From Verrucomicrobiales bacterium (lineage in GTDB: Bacteria > Verrucomicrobiota > Verrucomicrobiia > Limisphaerales > UBA11320), in the NCBI GenBank assembly GCA_003452185.1, contig DMJJ01000255.1, positions 1-7,961 on the forward strand: a stretch of 7,961 nucleotides of DNA, written 5' to 3'. Every line of letters starts with the position of its first letter. Position 1 is the first letter of the stretch. Of the stretch, positions 5,884 through 7,961 are shown piece after piece. The notes under the pieces were generated by a model that was given only the letters and a program-made list of their open reading frames with translations, was not told the DNA's origin and did no database searches. A program made the position numbers and the translations under genes.

Positions 5884-7449
5884 TCAGGCGGCGGCCGAAA
5901 GCTCGATGGCCAGGTTCCTCATCAGGGTCATCCCGAGGAGCGGCTCCTGGAACATCAGGTCCTGGAGGGCCCCCACGGAGAACATGACCGCGATGGTGGT
6001 CGTGGCCGCGTAGGCGCTGAGCGGCCGGCGCTCGGTCTTCAGAAGGGCCTCCTCCCCGAAGAGCTGGCCGTTGGTCCATTTCTCCACCGGGGATTCGCTC
6101 TCGTTGAGATAGCCGTCCATCTGCCCCCGGATCACGAGGTGCAGGTCGGCCAGCTGATCCTGCTTGCCGAACACCTTCTGCCCGGCCCGGTACATTTGCT
6201 GGCGCCCGAGCATGGCGATTTTCCGCAGGTCCCCGTCCCCCAGCCCCGCGAAGAGCGGCTGGTCCCGGAGGAGGGAGATCATCGCGTGGCCCAGCGGCGG
6301 GTCGGCGAGATGGGGTTCGACGATGTCGACCATCCGCCGGGCTGCGGGCTCGAAGGGGACGATCTCCCGGACGTAGGGAATGTTGGTCTTGGCGAACTTC
6401 ACCACGTCGAGCTGCCGGTCCCCCTCCGTGTAGAATCCCGGGAGGTAGGAAACCGGGGCGAATCCGAGTTGTTCCAGGCAGCGCAACATCCGTCCCGAGC
6501 CGGCCAGGACGTCGATCTCGACATACGAGGCGTTGAGCCCCTGCTGGGCGGCCCGCAGGACGTGCTGGATCACGGGCCGCACCGAGAACCCCGGGGCCGT
6601 GTGCACATCCAGGATTCGCACGCATTGGTCGAGCTCGTCGTGGAGAAACGTCACCCCGCCGACAATCGCGTTGCCCGAGCCGGCCATGAGCACATGGACC
6701 GAGGCGCGCGAGGTCACCCGCATCGGCCCGAACCCCTTGTGGAACGAGGAGGAGAGCCGCAGGTCGGCGGCCGGGGGGGGATGCTGGGTCCGCCACTCCT
6801 CAAAGGCCTCAAGGGTGCTGTCGAAGCAATGCACCGGGGGGTGGGCGGGAAGCCCCGTGATTCCCTCCCGGACGGGGCCCGGATCCGGAAGCCCGAGGCT
6901 GGAGAGAACCTCGCAGGCCAGGGCATGCGTCTGGGGAGGGAGCTCCCCGACCGGCAGCCGCCGTTGCAGGACCGTGTGCTCCGGGATCATGTAGAAGAGG
7001 GTTCCCTCCCGGGTTGGGCGGGTGTGCTTCATCGGCTGGTAGCCGACTGCGGGGCAGCCGCTCCCCTCCAGGAGCCGCTGCTGCTGGGTCTCGCTTGCGG
7101 GGACCCGGAGGATCCCCAGCTCGGAGCGCTCGGCGCACAGGATCCTCACCTGCTCCAAAAGGGCCTGGGCGTTTCCGGACTCAAAGGTTCCCGGGCGGAA
7201 GAGATTCCTGCCGAGGTTGGCGATCGGGTTGACCGCCACGTCGGGCCTGAGAAAGCTGATGCAGGCGTCGAGCCGCGGGCCGGCATCGACCACCCAGGTC
7301 TCGTGTCCCCCCTCCCGGCACATCTCCCGGGAGACCCAGCCGGGGTCGTAAACCTCCTTCGCAGGATGCTCCGCCCCGAGGCATTCCCGGATGAGGTCGA
7401 GGAGGGGCTTCACATCCTCCGCCGCAGCCAATCGAACATGCATGCTCAT
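5884..7449 (-). CDS. Tandem GNAT-like acetyltransferase protein with C-terminal cyclic-nucleotide-binding domain
   Basis: This 521-residue soluble protein has three parts. Residues 1 to about 158 look like a GNAT module: a helical start typical of the fold, then the late-fold pattern LLEGSGCPAVGYQPMKH. Residues about 165-352 look like a second GNAT module, with IVGGVTFL at 262-269, RILDVHTAPGF at 278-288, ALL-like helix 292-302 and the late pattern LRCLEQLGFAPVSYLPGFY. Residues about 395-520 form a cNMP-binding domain with phosphate-cassette FGEEALL at 464-470 and R475 five residues on. The glutamate (E466) and arginine that contact the cyclic nucleotide are therefore kept, though the residues after R475 are Pro-Leu rather than the usual small pair. 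Neither GNAT part shows a clean R/Q-x-x-G-x-G/A acetyl-CoA loop, so one or both may be inactive or divergent. A cAMP- or cGMP-responsive protein acetyltransferase is the natural hypothesis. The start ATG at 7449 (a second ATG lies two codons on) has no Shine-Dalgarno. Confidence 0.85.
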   Translation of the reverse strand: MSMHVRLAAAEDVKPLLDLIRECLGAEHPAKEVYDPGWVSREMCREGGHETWVVDAGPRLDACISFLRPDVAVNPIANLGRNLFRPGTFESGNAQALLEQVRILCAERSELGILRVPASETQQQRLLEGSGCPAVGYQPMKHTRPTREGTLFYMIPEHTVLQRRLPVGELPPQTHALACEVLSSLGLPDPGPVREGITGLPAHPPVHCFDSTLEAFEEWRTQHPPPAADLRLSSSFHKGFGPMRVTSRASVHVLMAGSGNAIVGGVTFLHDELDQCVRILDVHTAPGFSVRPVIQHVLRAAQQGLNASYVEIDVLAGSGRMLRCLEQLGFAPVSYLPGFYTEGDRQLDVVKFAKTNIPYVREIVPFEPAARRMVDIVEPHLADPPLGHAMISLLRDQPLFAGLGDGDLRKIAMLGRQQMYRAGQKVFGKQDQLADLHLVIRGQMDGYLNESESPVEKWTNGQLFGEEALLKTERRPLSAYAATTTIAVMFSVGALQDLMFQEPLLGMTLMRNLAIELSAAA

Positions 7450-7849
7450 GAGAGTTCAGACGAATCTGGCCTACACCTGGAAAACCGGGACTCCGTTCCG
7501 ATCCCCGCGCCAGGATTCCTTCCTGGTCCCGTCGCCCGTCCGCCCGCCCCGAAGCTGGCAGCCCGTGCACCCGCACGCCCACGTCTTCTCTCGGACTCGT
7601 TTTTTGAAAAGTTGAGACGGGCGCCGTGAAGAATTCTCTGATGCGTTTTCGGGGCAACGGAGTCGCATCGTGGGACATCTTCCCCCTGCCGCCAAAGCCC
7701 TGCTGGGGGAGCAGGTTCAGGCTGTCGTGCCGCCCGCGCCCGCCCTCGCTGGCCCAAGGGAGGACATTTCCCCGTTCTGCGGACCGGTCGGAAATGAGGC
7801 GTGACACCCCCCGTGGTTTCGGGCAGCACTACCGAACCGAAACCGCCCT
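7450..7849. other. Divergent intergenic region with several inverted repeats
   Basis: Four hundred bases separate the divergent genes at 7449 and 7850. It is expected to hold both promoters, but I find no convincing -35/-10 pair; the AT-richest stretch is about 7598-7640, with TTGAAA at 7604-7609 followed at 7629-7634 by AAGAAT after a long 19-bp gap. Perfect small hairpins occur at 7510-7526 (CCAGGA/TCCTGG), 7640-7669 (GATGCG/CGCATC) and 7699-7715 (CCTGCT/AGCAGG), besides the longer one at 7813-7846. I compared it by eye with cobalamin, TPP, SAM and c-di-GMP riboswitch cores and saw none. Open frames here give Arg/Pro-rich products and are not believed. Confidence 0.5.
7813..7846 (+). promoter_or_regulatory. 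Hairpin directly before the start of the secreted-protein gene
   Basis: GGTTTCGG (7815-7822) and CCGAAACC (7837-7844) are an exact 8-bp inverted repeat with a 14-base loop. A T-G wobble and a further G-C pair (7813/7846) extend the stem to ten pairs. It ends three bases before the ATG at 7850, so in RNA it would occupy the ribosome landing site, and in DNA it could be an operator. No T tract follows. Confidence 0.4.
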
Positions 7850-7961
7850 ATGAACCCTGCGTCACTCTCCGTGGTCCTCCCCCTGGTCGTGCTCCTCGGC
7901 GCCCTGTGCTCCTCGCCCGCCGCTAACGCGGCGACCGCGCCGCTGTCGCGTGCCATCCCGG
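7850..7961 (+). CDS. Start of a probable exported protein (partial, runs off the window)
   Basis: Thirty-seven codons are visible. The translation begins MNPASLSVVLPLVVLLGALC, a hydrophobic core of about 15 residues, followed by SSPAANA and then ATAPLSRAIP. This looks like a Sec signal peptide with a probable cleavage after ANA. The n-region unusually lacks a positive charge. The cysteine at 20 follows Leu-Gly-Ala-Leu and is not a standard lipobox. The frame is open to the window edge and no domain is visible, so the function is unknown. No Shine-Dalgarno is seen; an inverted repeat ends just upstream. Confidence 0.6.
   Translation, partial: MNPASLSVVLPLVVLLGALCSSPAANAATAPLSRAIP

Noticed and set aside
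5782..7629. Plus-strand 615-codon frame antisense to the GNAT/CNBD gene
   Set aside because: The opposite strand carries a coherent CNBD cassette and GNAT patterns; this frame gives His/Gly/Pro/Arg-rich sequence without motifs and overlaps the exonuclease gene end.
7670..7740. Possible TPP or c-di-GMP riboswitch in the 7450-7849 gap
   Set aside because: The minus strand has TGAACCTGCTC, like part of a TPP core, but no CTGAGA half. The plus strand has GGGAC and CAAAGCC, but separated and without the remaining conserved bases.
7626..7853. Plus-strand 75-codon frame starting GTG and ending in an ATGA overlap with the secreted-protein start
   Set aside because: The overlap is suggestive, but the product is very Arg/Pro/Ser-rich with no motif, lacks a ribosome site, and crosses three inverted repeats; chance is the simpler explanation.

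Overview
The window is GC-rich bacterial chromosomal DNA carrying seven recognisable genes plus the first 37 codons of an eighth. Genes are close together, with two long control regions at the ends. Only one start codon (glcF) has a good Shine-Dalgarno sequence. The leftmost 144 bases hold paired-hairpin repeats built on the core CTGCTGTATCGCCG and on GCAGGCT/AGCCTGC. From memory, such repeats are common between genes in Verrucomicrobiota (Limisphaerales/Opitutales-like genomes). Together with the GC content and weak Shine-Dalgarno signals, this makes an uncultured Verrucomicrobiota-like bacterium my best guess. I hold it with low to moderate confidence, because no marker gene is present.

Layout. 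Positions 1-144 are the hairpin repeats, and 145-404 is an upstream control region. Positions 405-3614 (+) form an apparent operon: a GlcD-type FAD oxidase, a four-helix membrane protein of unknown function, and a GlcF-type iron-sulfur protein whose ATG overlaps the previous stop. Converging on it, 3638-4894 (-) encodes an NAD-type glutamate dehydrogenase. A divergent control region at 4895-5006 holds a hairpin with an eight-T tract and a candidate promoter. Positions 5007-5867 (+) encode a small eight-cysteine protein and a stand-alone DEDDy exonuclease-fold protein. Converging on these, 5884-7449 (-) encodes a protein with two GNAT-like acetyltransferase modules and a C-terminal cyclic-nucleotide-binding domain. 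A 400-base divergent gap (7450-7849) with several inverted repeats precedes the start of a secreted-protein gene that runs off the window.

How the genes may work together. GlcD and GlcF would oxidise glycolate or D-lactate and pass electrons through FAD and Fe-S clusters to the membrane. No glcE lies between them, and the four-helix protein occupies its place, which suggests an alternative membrane partner. Glutamate dehydrogenase links carbon and nitrogen metabolism; glyoxylate made by GlcDF is commonly transaminated with glutamate, so the neighbourhood is metabolically sensible, though the genes are on opposite strands and not one operon. The points most worth a second look are the acetyltransferase/CNBD fusion with the sensor at the C-terminus, the membrane protein inside the glycolate oxidase operon, the compensatory base changes in the repeat hairpins, and a plus-strand terminator placed where it would end antisense transcripts of gdhA.
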